NCBI GenBank assembly: GCA_019828545.1 | Contig: JACVRA010000611.1 | Coordinates: 1-10,423, forward strand | Reading direction: 5' to 3' | DNA from: Paracamarosporium sp. OC-R06-R3 | Taxonomy: Eukaryota > Ascomycota > Dothideomycetes > Pleosporales > Didymosphaeriaceae | DNA length: 10,423 bases | Shown: positions 1 through 8,961 of the stretch, piece after piece | How the letters are laid out: the number at the start of each line of letters is the position of its first letter | Position numbering within the stretch: position 1 is the first letter of the stretch | The notes under the pieces: generated by a model | What the model saw: the letters and a program-made list of their open reading frames with translations, nothing else | The model's database searches: none | Told to the model about the DNA's origin: nothing | Made by a program: the position numbers and the translations under genes

Positions 1-689
1 ACTAATTAGAAACTACCCTCTTATTATTATAAACCTAGGTAGACAAGACTATATTATTAGCCTATAATAGATAAAGCGCTTTTAGCTTTAGCTTAATATA
101 TATTAAAATTGGCTTATTTAGCTAGCTAAGTATTTAAAAAACTACGATCTATTGTAGATAATTTTAATGTAGCTAGAGTAGCTAATTTAAGACTAAAATA
201 TAGAATAGAATATCTATTAATATAATGCCCTATAGGAGAAGGATAAATATTAGTATTAATAAAGCCCTATACTATATTATATCTATAGCCTCCTTTAGCT
301 ACTATAACCTATCTTATTTAGAATTAAACTAAGGCCACTACGTTTATTAGAGTAGTTAAATAGTTAGCTAGCTAATTAGCCAGCTATAGCTTCTATATAA
401 CTAATAACTTGTCTAAGCTCTCTATTAATTACTATTATCTCTATAAATGCATTTTATTTTAATATAAAGTAATCTACTAATAAATTCTTTACTACCTTAT
501 TATATAAAATTAAGAGGATAACTAATTATCTATAGGTAGAACCTAATAATTTTAATAATATATAGCTTATCTACTAAAAGCTACCGCCAATCTATTAAGT
601 CTATTATAATATATTTAGTAAGATTATAGCTAATAATCTACCTAAATACTAATTTTATAATTATAGGATTATACTTAATAAGCTACTAC

Positions 690-1430
690 TAAATAGCTAC
701 AGCCTACTATACAAATTAAGCCTTAAGGAATTAAAGGCTATTAAGAAGTATATACTAAAGTACTTATAAAAGAGATATATTAAGTATAGCCGTAGCCCCT
801 TTACGTTGTCTATTCTTTATATACGAAAGTTAAATGGCGATTTCTAAATCTATATTAATTATTATAAGCTAAATTAGTTTACCTATAAAAACGCCTATCT
901 AATCCCTAGAATAGATAAGCTATTAACTTAGCCCTTTAAAGTAAAGCTATTTATAAAGCTAGATATCTAAGCTACGTTTAACAAGATTAAAATAAATCTA
1001 GAATTAAAAGAGTATATTATTTTTTAGACTTAATATAGTACCTATAAGTATAAGGTATTATTATTTAGCTTATATAATAGACCTACTATCTATTAGCGTT
1101 ATATAAACGACGTTTTAATTAACTATTTAAATAACTTTTATATAGCCTATCTAAATAATATCCTAATTTATTTAGATAACCTTAAGGAATATATTAATTA
1201 NNTTAATTATATAAAAAAGGTACTTAATAGGCTGCGCCATATAGGCCTCTAGGCTAATATTAAGAAAAGTAAGTTCTATGTAAATTAAACTTAATATCTA
1301 GGCTATATACTTACTAATACTGGCCTAGAGGTAGACCTTAATAAGGTAGAAGTACTACGTAATTAAAAGAAGTTAACTACTATTACTAGTATAAAGTCCT
1401 TTCTTAACTTTATAGAATTTTATTAATAGT
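690..1430 (+). pseudogene. Reverse transcriptase domain relic (family A copy 1)
   Basis: Recognisable motifs in order: a LYKLSLKELKAIKKYI stretch (about 707-757), RSPF near 791-802 followed by a degenerate ILFVRKP-type strand, IPRIDKLL near 905, KLDI at 956-967 (the first catalytic Asp, GAT at 962-964, survives), and RYINDVLINYLNNF before the catalytic box. The YLDD box is mutated: 1148-1159 reads Tyr-Leu-Asn-Asn, both metal-binding Asp codons having become AAT at 1154-1159, followed by ILIY. A LGYI-type strand near 1300 and the SFLNFIEFY motif near 1400 (usually SFLGFxNFYRRFI) close the domain. Two ambiguous bases at 1201-1202 sit inside it and keep the frame. Even with its stops suppressed, the Asn-Asn change would abolish polymerase chemistry. 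Confidence 0.9.
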
Positions 1431-1499
1431 TTATATAGGGCTTCTCCTATATTACTAAGCTACTAAGTACCCTATAGAGTCTTTAGGTACCATTTATAT

Positions 1500-1990
1500 A
1501 GGATTTAAATTATAATAGAGTATTTAATTATATTAAGGATATACTACTAGCTATTCTAACGCTTTATTATTTTAATTTAGATTTACTTACTAAGATAGAG
1601 ACTAATATATCTAATAGAGTAATTATAAGTATTCTATTATAAAAGTACTCTAATAGCTAAACCTACCTAGTTATATTCTATAGCCAGGTACTATTAGGCT
1701 TAGAGCTAAACTAAAAGATCTATAATAAGGAGCTATTTACTATTATTATAGCCTTTATTAAATAATATATTAAACTAGCTTCTACTTAGGCTACTATATA
1801 GGTATATTTTAATTACTAATTACTAGAGTATTTTATAACTATTAAGGTACTTAATATTAGACAAGTCTATTAGTTAAAGCTACTAGCTTTATTTAACTTC
1901 TAAATTTAGTATACCTTAGGTAAGAGCAACGCTTAAGTAGATATTTTAAGTTAATAAAAGTAGAACCTAGTAAACTTTAAGGCTACTTAG
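1500..1990 (+). pseudogene. RNase H domain relic (family A copy 1)
   Basis: Continuing in the same frame, 1592-1612 reads TKIETNI, matching the conserved T-x-E-T-D-A-S core of Gypsy RNase H. The Glu (GAG, 1598-1600) is kept and the Asp has become AAT at 1604-1606. Downstream are an IYNKELFTII motif (about 1719-1750, usually YDVHDKELLAIV) and a GKSNA-x-VDILS motif near 1919-1951, which marks the end of RNase H (usually GxxNxxADALSRR). In the living element this domain degraded the RNA strand of the RNA/DNA hybrid during reverse transcription. Confidence 0.85.
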
Positions 1991-2269
1991 TATAATAATT
2001 AATCTTAAGTCTTCTTTAGCCTATATAGATTAGATGGCTAAATTAATTCTAATCTAGCTTTAAGATATATAGCTTAATTAATAGCTTAAGTTAAGGTATT
2101 TACCTTATTAATTAATTAAAACTTTATAAGCCTAGATTCTTTAGAACTAATTAAAGCCCTATTGTAGGTAAATTAAGCTAGCTTTTAAAAAAAACGAAGT
2201 AGTCTATCTAATAAGTATTAAATTAAGAATAAATTACTACTATATAATAGTTAACTTTATATTTAGCTT

Positions 2270-3330
2270 AATTTAATACTGTATATATGCTTTATCTATA
2301 AAGCCTATAATTAGAAGTCTTTTACTTATTCTGGCTATACTAAGATCTATTAACTACTAGCCTAACAATACTATTAAAAAGGAATAAAGGCTACCTATAA
2401 GTAATATATATATAACTATATCCTATATAGGTATATCTATTCTTAGTAGACTTGGCTAGCTGGTCTACTACATCTCCTACCTATTCTTAATTAGCCTATA
2501 CAGTACCTCTATATAGATTTTAAGGAATTTTTAAAGGATAAAGTTAACTATAATTAGATTATAGTAGTTATTAATAGGCTATTAAAGTATACAGTGTCTA
2601 TTCTATACTATAAAAATATAAATGCCTAAGGTATAGCTAAGCTATTTATATAGTAGATCTATTAATTTGGCTATACCCCTAAGACTATTGTCTTAGATTA
2701 TAGTCTATAATTTATTTCTACCTTCTAGGCTAAGTTCTACAAGATATTAGGTGTTAAGGTTAAGCTATTAATGGCCTATTATAAAGAGACTAATAGTTAG
2801 ATAGAGATTATAAATAAGTATATTAATTAATACCTTTAGCCTTTTATATTTTATTATTAGGATAACTAAAGCTCGCTGCTGCTACTAATTAATTAAGCCT
2901 AGATAACGCTACCTTATTTAACTATTAATATGTTCCTATATAAGATTTTATATAGCTTTAAGCTGTACTAAAGCTGGGATTAGACTAGTCCATTTCTAGC
3001 CCAGCCAAAGGAATTAATAAACGTTTAGGAGGCTTAAAAGCTAACCTAGTATATATATACTACTTAGTAGCTAACTAAAGATAATATATAAAGAGCTTAA
3101 GACTAAATATAATTAATAGTTAATTAATACTATAGATAAATTAATTAAAGCATTAGTAATATAGTCTACCTAGATACCTAAAACCTAGCTATATTATAGC
3201 CTAGCCAAAAGCTAGTAGATAAGTAAGAAGGCCTATTTAAGGTACTTAAATAAATAGGCTATACCTATTAACTAAAGCTACTCTATAGCTCTAAAATATA
3301 TAACGTATTTGCCCTAAAGTTACTTTATAA
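2270..3330 (+). pseudogene. Integrase relic with zinc-binding, DDE core and GPY/F module (family A copy 1)
   Basis: The HHCC finger is present but mutated: the His-rich start (HSGH-type) lies near 2324-2340, and the two Cys codons are now TAT at 2417 and 2426, with the CX2C spacing kept. The DDE triad survives: Asp GAT 2516-2518 in IDFKEF, Asp GAT 2696-2698 in the IVLDYGPQFIS strand, and Glu GAG 2804-2806. This gives D-X59-D-X35-E, the expected retroviral-type spacing. A YYQDN motif near 2851 and an ITLPYLTI segment follow, as in fungal chromoviruses. The GPY/F module reads EGLFKVLK at 3227-3250. The ancestral protein inserted the cDNA into the genome. At least a dozen stops make this copy non-functional. 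Confidence 0.9.
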
Positions 3331-3391
3331 AGATCTATAAAATCTACTACTAGGATAAGAAGTACCTAAGCCGCCAGTAATACCTATTAAC

Positions 3392-3600
3392 AGCGTAGAA
3401 GAATAGGAAGTGGAAGAGATTCTGGCTAGTAAGCTTATATATAGGACGTTAAAATATTAAGTTAAGTAGGTAGACTATAATCTAGACTCTATATAGTATT
3501 TAGTCTTAAACTTTATAGGAGCTCCTTATAAGCTTAAAAGCTTCTATAATAGGTACCTAAGTAGGCCAGGTCTTTTAGTAGCTTTAAATAAGTAGATTCG
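3392..3600 (+). pseudogene. C-terminal chromodomain relic (family A copy 1)
   Basis: In frame with integrase, 3398-3421 reads Glu-Glu-stop-Glu-Val-Glu-Glu-Ile, the EEWEVEEIL opening of fungal Gypsy chromodomains with its Trp turned into TAG at 3404. LKY-x-VK-stop-V-D-Y follows (the KWVGY strand, Trp codon TAG at 3467), then a stop-Tyr pair at 3494-3499 for the usual TWY, a NFIGAPYKLKSF helix and a RYLSRPG tail. Trp codons are hit repeatedly because TGG carries TpG. Chromodomains on such integrases bind methylated H3K9 and steer insertion into heterochromatin in characterised fungal elements (MAGGY); that role here is inferred from homology. Confidence 0.88.
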
Positions 3601-3676
3601 TAAATAGGAAAACGGCCTATAGTTAACTATCCTATAACTTTAATAAGCATAGATAAGGGACTATCTATAAGATTTA

Positions 3677-3688
3677 AGTAGGGGAAAG
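3677..3688 (+). other. Polypurine tract before the 3' LTR (family A copy 1)
   Basis: AGTAGGGGAAAG is a purine-rich run (one T) directly before the TGTAAT that opens the LTR, the expected position for the primer of plus-strand DNA synthesis. The matching site in copy 2 (minus strand, just above 9600) reads AAATAAAGGGAAG. Confidence 0.7.
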
Positions 3689-3730
3689 TGTAATAAGGCC
3701 TAGGACTTAATCTTAGCAATTTAACTCTAA

Positions 3731-3757
3731 CCCCTAACTAAGTATAATTGTTAGGGG
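3731..3757. repeat. Inverted repeat in LTR A, CCCCTAAC/GTTAGGGG
   Basis: Perfect 8-base arms at 3731-3738 and 3750-3757 enclose an 11-base loop. In copy 2 the right arm has decayed to ATTAAAAG by G-to-A changes, so the structure is ancestral and RIP removed it there. It could be a hairpin or a dyad binding site in U3. Confidence 0.7.
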
Positions 3758-3954
3758 CTTAAATGAGTAGGATCTTGGCAATGCAGCTTAAGCCAGCCTA
3801 TATAGCCAGCTCTTAGCTATAGATAGATTTAGTAGCTTTTTAGTATCCTTTTATACTAGGCCTATAGGGCATTTAATTTATTCTAGGTTATCCTTTAACT
3901 ATATACTTTTATATGCCTTTGCCTAGAGCTATACTAAGCTTAGAGCTTTAAGTA

Positions 3955-3989
3955 ACCCTATGCTAATATAGTATTAACTAATATAGGGT
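3955..3989. repeat. Inverted repeat near the 3' end of LTR A, ACCCTAT/ATAGGGT
   Basis: Seven-base perfect arms at 3955-3961 and 3983-3989 with a 21-base spacer rich in A and T lie close to the LTR boundary. This could be part of a terminator or polyadenylation region of the LTR transcript; that role is a guess. Confidence 0.5.
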
Positions 3990-3995
3990 ATTACT

Positions 3996-4780
3996 AGTTA
4001 ATAAAGAAGAGAAGGAGTTATTAAAAATAAAATTAATTATATATTTTTACTTATTAAATTAATATTATCTACTAAGATTATAATATAAGAGTTTTAGGCA
4101 ATTTAGTTATTCTTAGATTTAGTTTATTTAAAATTTATAAAAATAAGTTAGTCTAAACTACTTATATAAAAGTAAAAGCAATTTAAATATTAGGTTATAA
4201 GTAGTAGTAATATAAACTTAACTTAAAAAAATTAATAATAAATTATAAAATAAATAAATTACTAGTTAACTATTTTTATTAACTTTAGTATAATATAACT
4301 CCTTATTATCTAATATATTCTATTAGGGCCTAATAGATGTTAATATTCTATATAAAGTAAAAATAAATACTTTTTACCTATCTATATAATACTAATATAT
4401 TAATTTATTAAAAGGTATATAAGTTCTTCTACTATTATCTTCTTTTAATAAGAAATAAATTTAATATACTTAGTAAGTTAGTAAACTATAATTAATATAA
4501 TATTATATTTTATTTTTATAACTAAATCCTTTAACGTTAATAGCCCTATAATAAAATTTATTAATATATCTTTTTATAGTACTATTAGTAACTTAATTAC
4601 TTATATATCCCTATACTTTAAATATATAGTATACTTATTTTTTTAATAATTTATATATTTTTTAATATAGTTTATAACTACTTTTTTAATTTCTTTAAAA
4701 TTATAGTTTTATTATATTAGTTTTATTATTTTCTTAATTCCTAGGTATCTATATAATAGGTTATTATAATATTATTATAT
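3996..4780 (-). pseudogene. Truncated integrase relic (family B)
   Basis: The zinc-finger region at about 4630-4770 reads as a degenerate HxGHLGIRKTIEL followed by NYNFKEIKKVV and then NYIKKYINYQKNK, where the Cys positions have become Tyr. The first catalytic position is Asn (AAT, 4556-4558) in an INFIIGL stretch that is usually MDFITGL. A YNIILIIVYQLTKYI segment follows. The second Asp appears to survive as GAT at 4380-4382 in an IDR motif, but one frame over, so an indel lies between about 4385 and 4556. A degenerate AYHPQTDG-type stretch follows, then FNNS (Asn-Asn-Ser codons at 4014-4022), the conserved FAYNNS strand. The protein ends at the LTR boundary, with the C-terminal part of integrase missing. 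Confidence 0.85.
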
Positions 4781-4919
4781 AAGCTTTATTTATACTTCTT
4801 TTAGTACCTAATATATAATTACTAAAAGGTAGTTAAGTTTTACTATAGATTTTAATAATCTATCTTTTACTTTTTATAGTATTATAGAATATATTTTAAC
4901 CTTTTCTTTAGCTTAGTTA

Positions 4920-5340
4920 TTATATTAATTAAGTATATTAACTTGTTTATTTTCTTTTTCTATAATATAGAATATCTTAAATTTATATTATTTTATAGTT
5001 TATAACTATTATTATTATTATAGTATAAGTTTTTTAGTAGTTATAAATTATAAAAGATTCTTATAATTTATATAAATCTTTAGTATTAAGTAATTAAATA
5101 TATATATCCTTTAGTACTTTAATACTTTTATAATTATATATAACTCTTTATTATATACGTTGTATCTTATTTCTACGTTTATAAATTTATATAAATAGTA
5201 GATAATAGAGTACTATTTACTATTTCTTTTTTATTTTATATAGGTACCTAGTACTAAGTTATTGGCGTCTATTTTAAATTATATTAGTTTATTATTTCTA
5301 AAGTATACTAGGACTAATTTTAAAATATATACTATCTTAA
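4920..5340 (-). pseudogene. RNase H domain relic (family B)
   Basis: The core reads VYFRNNKLI-x-FKIDANNLVLG, matching the Gypsy pattern of FDPxxPxxLETDASDxALG, with the catalytic Asp kept as GAC at 5267-5269. Further on are YNVYNKELYIIIKVLK-type residues (about 5120-5170, usually YDVHDKELLAIV), a YINYKNLL-x-FIT stretch (usually TDHKNLxYFTT) near 5045-5080, and KENKQVNILN (about 4935-4965), which closes the domain. The frame matches the RT upstream. The run of TAA codons at about 5009-5021 marks former codons for Arg, Gln or Trp. Confidence 0.87.
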
Positions 5341-5449
5341 ATATTTAAAATAATATCCTATAGTTATTTATTTATTTAAAAGATATATTTTTCTTTATTA
5401 GATTAGTTAATAGAATTATAATTTTTACGTAGTCTTAAATAAACTATTA

Positions 5450-6130
5450 ATTAAATTTATAAAATTTTAAGAATTCTTAGATATTTTTAGTAGTTTTTAA
5501 TATTAACTAGTTTTTAATATATTTAATTTTATTTAATACTATTTTAATTTTTTTTATATTAATAATATATTCTAGAAACTTTAATTTCTGGGTATAAAAT
5601 TAATATTTCTTTAATTTAATTCTTAAATAGGCTTTATTTAGTACTTTTAGTACTATTTATATATATATAGTATAATTAAATTTATTTTTAAAGTAAATAA
5701 GTATATTATTTATATATATAATAATAAATACATTTTAATAGTTATATAATATATTATTAACTAATACTTAAAAGATTACTAATATATTAGTAAGTCTAAA
5801 AGGTATAATTTTATATTTAAATAGTTTATATTTTATTTTAAATACTATTTTCTACTCTTTATTTTTTTTTATTTATATAAGGTAGTAACTATTCCTTAAG
5901 TCTATTATTATAAAAACTTTTACTTATATAAGTCTATCTTATAACTCTAATATATTTAATAATAGGTATTAATTTTTAATTATTATATTATTAAGTTATT
6001 TATAATCTATATATAGCCTTAGGTGTCTATTTTTTTTTAATATAAATATAAATAGGCTTACTATTAGTAATTTTAAGAGTTATATATATTTTTTTTTAAG
6101 ATTAGTTTTAATAAATTTCTTTTTTTACTA
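5450..6130 (-). pseudogene. Reverse transcriptase domain relic (family B)
   Basis: The motifs run in order from about 6100 downwards: a KPIYIYIKKK strand (usually PILFVKKK), RLYIDYK-x-LN, FIIIDLRNSYYLI with the first catalytic Asp kept (GAC, minus strand at 5900-5902), FKYKIIPFRLTN (usually FEYLVMPFGLTN) and LVNNILYNY. The catalytic box is YINNILIYF, both Asp codons of YxDD having become AAT at 5705-5710. This is the same double Asp-to-Asn outcome seen in family A. Protease, RT, RNase H and the start of integrase all have codons in the same register, so pol B was one reading frame. Confidence 0.9.
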
Positions 6131-6299
6131 AAGTCCTTTTTTAAATTTACTATATAATAGTTTAAATAGTAGTATCTTTCCTTCTTTTAAATTAATTATA
6201 TAATTTTAAAATTAATATTTTAGTAGGTTTACTTTTCCTTTCTATTTTATAAATATATACTTTTATTAGTAGTATTCCTATAGTATCTTATAAAGTATA

Positions 6300-6800
6300 T
6301 TATTATTTATTTTTTTATATATTTTAACTTAGTAGTTTCTACTAGCGTCTATTAAGGTATTACTTAATTTTTTAATTATATTAAGTTATAATATTATATT
6401 ATTAATAACTCCCTTATCTACTATTCTTTTTTTAGAATATATAGGCATGGCTTATAGTATATAGCTATAATATTTAAAGGATATTCTTTTATTAACTTAA
6501 TTAATATTAAGGTTATATTCTTATAGCTATAGAAGTTTTAATATAACTTTATACTATAATCCTTTTAATACGTTTAGAATAATTTCTTCTATATATTTCT
6601 AAATATTTATTATAGTTTTAATCTTTTAAGTAATATAAGGTATCTTAGGTATTAAAGTTCTATTTATAATATAAAAAGTATATAGCTTTATTTTATCTAA
6701 TATAGTAAGTCCTACTTGTTTAATTATTTAATATAATATAAAGTTTTTATTTATATCTAAATCTATAAAAGCTTTTATTTATATTTTTTTAAGTTATATT
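6300..6800 (-). pseudogene. Aspartic protease and pre-RT linker relic (family B)
   Basis: The minus strand reads KAFID-L-D-INKNFI with the Asp at 6761-6763, fitting the retroviral-type protease core A-L-I-D-S-G-A followed by a Phe-Ile strand; the Ser-Gly has been replaced. KQVGLTILDK and then a long linker follow, in which NVLKGLQYKVILKLLQLQEYN resembles the DVVxGLxYDVILGLPWL signature that ends Gypsy protease. AMPIYSKKRIVDKGVI lies between protease and RT. The ancestral enzyme cleaved the Gag-Pol precursor. The register matches RT B. Confidence 0.75.
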
Positions 6801-7740
6801 AATAACTTAAGTTGCTACGTTGTTACTACTAACTTATTTAACTTAATAAAGGCATCTTCTCTTTAAAGTTAAAGTCTAAAAAAGATATCTTTTTATATAG
6901 TTTTAGTATAAGGTATAAGTTCTTTTATAATTTACTTATATTATATTTTTATTTTTTTCTTTTAAACCCGTTTTCTACTTTATCTTTAAGGTATTATTTA
7001 TATTTAAAGTTTATATAAGTATACTAGGTTTCCTAAATATATTTATTATTAATAATAATCTTAATTATAATATTTTATTTATTTATAAGGTATAAAAAGA
7101 ATATAGCTTCCCTTTTATCTTATAGATATTTATTATATTTAGGGATAGAGTAATTAAACTAGGCCTATTTATATTTCTAAGTATATTAAACTTTAAAGTT
7201 TAAGTTTTATTTTTTATAATAGTATATTTTATATATATCCTCTTTATAGAACTTTACTTTTAATAGTATATACTTTAGGTTTTAATAGTTTAGGTTATAC
7301 TATTATTTATAAAATAGATTTTTATTTTTATATTAATAGTCTTCTTATTAATTATAGTATATCTTAGCCTATTTACGTTTAACTAAAGAGGTATACATAG
7401 CTTACCTTTCTTAGTATATTTAATTAAGGTATATTACTATTTTATAGAGTATATCTTTATCTCTAGACTACTAAGGTTCTTTTAAATAATCTTATATATT
7501 AATTATTAGTTATACAGTCTCTTTACCTTTTATATTTAAATATAATATTAGTATTTTAGGTAGGATATTTTCTTTATTCTTCTTTTAAGGGTTATAGGCT
7601 ATTTCTTCTTTTAAGTCTATAGTTAACTAAGCTATAACCTTATCTAACTACTTTTTATATTTCTTAGTAAGTATAACTTTCTATTCTTTCTTACCTTTTT
7701 AATTAGTAGGGGTAAGTACGTTTAACTATTTTATAATCTT
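6801..7740 (-). pseudogene. Gag C-terminus to protease linker (family B), poorly recognisable
   Basis: This stretch joins the zinc knuckle of Gag to the protease and must have been coding in the ancestor, since Lys- and Glu-rich readable segments with interspersed TAA and TAG run through it on the minus strand (for example YKK-x-LDKVIA near 7650 and KGKETV near 7525). I do not recognise a domain. Whether Gag and Pol were fused or separated by a frameshift cannot be decided: the zinc knuckle codons start at coordinates divisible by 3, those of protease one register off, and a later indel would give the same picture. Confidence 0.5.
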
Positions 7741-8760
7741 ATTCCTTAATTTATAGTTCTTAGTAATATATTTAGCTTTATAATATATAAAATAAGTATA
7801 GATTTCTTTTTTAGTATTTCTTTTTTATATAGTTATACCCTTACTATACCTATTCTTAAAAGCTAAAGTAATATTACTAAGTTTAATAATTTAATTAAAT
7901 AATTTTTTAATATTTTATAGGTTTCTTCTTTATTCTTTTATAAGAACGTTAAGTTAACTATAGTAAATACCTTTTATAAATTAGTATCCTTAACTATTTC
8001 TTAAAGTATAAGGTAGTAGTTAAGAGGTTTAATTATTACTAATAAACGTTAATTATTTATACTTTATTTTTTTTAAGTTATAGTATAATTCTTATTTTAA
8101 ATTATACTATTTTAAATTAATTTAAATAGATTTATTTATACGTTTTTAAAGTATATTAATTATAGTACTACTATATAAAAGCTCTTATCTAATAAACTTC
8201 TTAAGTTTTTAATAGTAATAAATTATAAGTAACGTTTAATTTTAATTAGTTTAATTAGTATACTTTTTAAACTTAGCTACGTAATTAACTACTAACTAAA
8301 TTTACTTAGTACTTTAAAGAGTACGTTTAGTAATAGGTATTATATTAATAATTTTATAGTATATTTTAAGTTTTTTATAGAAGTAATTATAGTCCTTTAT
8401 TATCTAGTTAGTAGTATTATCTTTATTATTTTCTTTTATAAGGTACTAGTTAATATAGAGTTAAATTTATTTAAGGGTATTTTCTTTTATATACGTAGCT
8501 ATAAAGATAGTCTTATCCTTATTCTCCTATTCTTATTTTAAGAAGTAAAAGTATAGGTTAAGCTATAAGATTTAAACTTTTATATATTTACGTTTTCTAT
8601 AGTATAGATTAAGTTTAGCTATAAAATTTCTAAAGTCCTTAGTAGTAGTAATACCTCTACTCTTAAGAGTATTAATAGATATAGTTAAAAGGTTACTAGT
8701 ATTTATATTAAGGGTATTTAAAATATTAATACCTTAAAGTTAATTAAATATAAAGGGGTA
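7741..8760 (-). pseudogene. Gag relic (family B)
   Basis: In one minus-strand register, 8581-8640 reads KDFRNFIAKLNLYYRKRKYI and the next codons KV-x-IL-x-LNLYFYF, matching the PxxYxGxRxKxxxFLxQLxLYF opening of fungal Gypsy Gag. DKTIFIATYIKENTLK at about 8473-8517 (usually DKxxFAxTYLxGxAxxWxxPY) follows, and a CCHC knuckle closes the region. Gag formed the virus-like particle shell. The start codon is not identifiable because ATG is readily lost to ATA by RIP; coding resemblance fades above about 8760. Confidence 0.78.
7753..7794 (-). other. CCHC zinc knuckle of Gag, all ligands mutated (family B)
   Basis: Fourteen minus-strand codons read Tyr-Phe-Ile-Tyr-Tyr-Lys-Ala-Lys-Tyr-Ile-Thr-Lys-Asn-Tyr. 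Placing Cys, Cys, His and Cys at residues 1, 4, 9 and 14 gives exactly CX2CX4HX4C. Each ligand is now TAT, the product of TGT-to-TAT and CAT-to-TAT, the two changes RIP makes on opposite strands. The nucleic-acid-binding knuckle of Gag has therefore lost all four zinc ligands. Confidence 0.8.
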
Positions 8761-8961
8761 AGTAGAGTTGGTTCTTAAGTAGGAATACTTAATAATTAAA
8801 GTAGAAATAATATTAAATTATAAAGAGTAAGATAATAAAAGTTATTAAAAAAATTTAAATAATAGATTACTAATAAGTTATTACTATATAAAATAGGTTA
8901 AATATAAAAATTAAAGGTAATTCTTCTATTCTTATATACTTTAGTAATAGACTTTAGTTAA

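Larger units (their letters stand above)
2..3703 (+). pseudogene. Degenerate Gypsy pol polyprotein (family A copy 1)
   Basis: All recognisable domains lie in one frame (codons starting at 2, 5, 8 and so on), about 1,230 codons without an indel. The stretch from 2 to about 690 corresponds to the end of protease and the linker before RT. It includes a recognisable KLPP-type segment near 580 followed by the FSK-like stretch that usually precedes Gypsy RT. Further domains are listed separately. In-frame stops are TAA or TAG, with none seen as TGA, as expected if CAA, CAG, CGA and TGG codons were converted by C-to-T changes on both strands. The ancestral stop was probably near 3701. The ancestral protein was a complete pol; this copy is dead. 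Confidence 0.88.
1..3995 (+). mobile_element. Ty3/Gypsy chromodomain LTR retrotransposon, family A copy 1 (RIP-degenerate, 5' end outside window)
   Basis: The order read on the plus strand is protease/linker tail, RT, RNase H, integrase, chromodomain, polypurine tract and 3' LTR, which is the gene order of Ty3/Gypsy elements of the chromovirus type. Gag, the protease active site and the 5' LTR would lie upstream of base 1. The 3' half (about 2984-3995) aligns in inverted orientation with 9301-10310, a second copy of the same family, and that comparison fixes the LTR limits at about 3689 and 3995. Inactivation is by substitution only: I found no frameshift over about 3.7 kb, just many TAA and TAG codons where Gln, Arg or Trp is expected. 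It adjoins the truncated integrase of a different element at 3996. Confidence 0.9.
3689..3995 (+). repeat. 3' LTR of family A copy 1
   Basis: It starts with TGTAAT directly after the polypurine tract and ends near ATTACT (3990-3995), so the ends are near-inverted. The counterpart in copy 2 is 9301-9600 on the minus strand, about 300 bases, with shared blocks such as GCTTAAATGA and a closing TATTACT. This LTR keeps more TG and CA dinucleotides (for example around 3760-3830) than the internal region, so RIP was lighter here. It contains a perfect 8-base inverted repeat at 3731-3738/3750-3757 and a 7-base one near its right end. The exact 3' limit is uncertain by a few bases because the base after ATTAC is T in both copies rather than the canonical A. 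Confidence 0.75.

Noticed and set aside
1..3700. A protein-coding gene using TAA and TAG as sense codons (alternative genetic code)
   Set aside because: The in-frame TAA and TAG codons fall where Gln, Arg and also Trp are expected. Catalytic residues of RT are mutated as well, and CpA is depleted in all frames and in non-coding LTRs. RIP explains all of this; stop-codon reassignment does not explain the Trp positions or the LTRs.
3750..3830. Small host gene or tRNA in the less AT-rich stretch after pol A
   Set aside because: The segment has a counterpart in the LTR of copy 2 (9301-9600) and shows no cloverleaf or open reading frame, so it is LTR sequence.
5008..5022. ATT microsatellite
   Set aside because: On the minus strand it falls within the readable RNase H relic as consecutive TAA codons, so it is best explained by mutated Arg, Gln or Trp codons.
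6032..6040. Poly-T tract as a terminator or transposon poly-A tail
   Set aside because: It corresponds to the run of Lys codons in the RT strand IKKK of family B, so it is coding in origin.
7450..7560. Second protease-like motif near KGKETV on the minus strand
   Set aside because: The following residues do not give a convincing Asp-Ser/Thr-Gly, and a better protease core lies at 6761-6763 in the same register as RT.
4000..8700. Mitochondrial or endosymbiont DNA, suggested by very low GC
   Set aside because: Both strands resolve into nuclear Ty3/Gypsy retrotransposon proteins, and TA enrichment with CA and TG loss points to RIP rather than to organelle composition.
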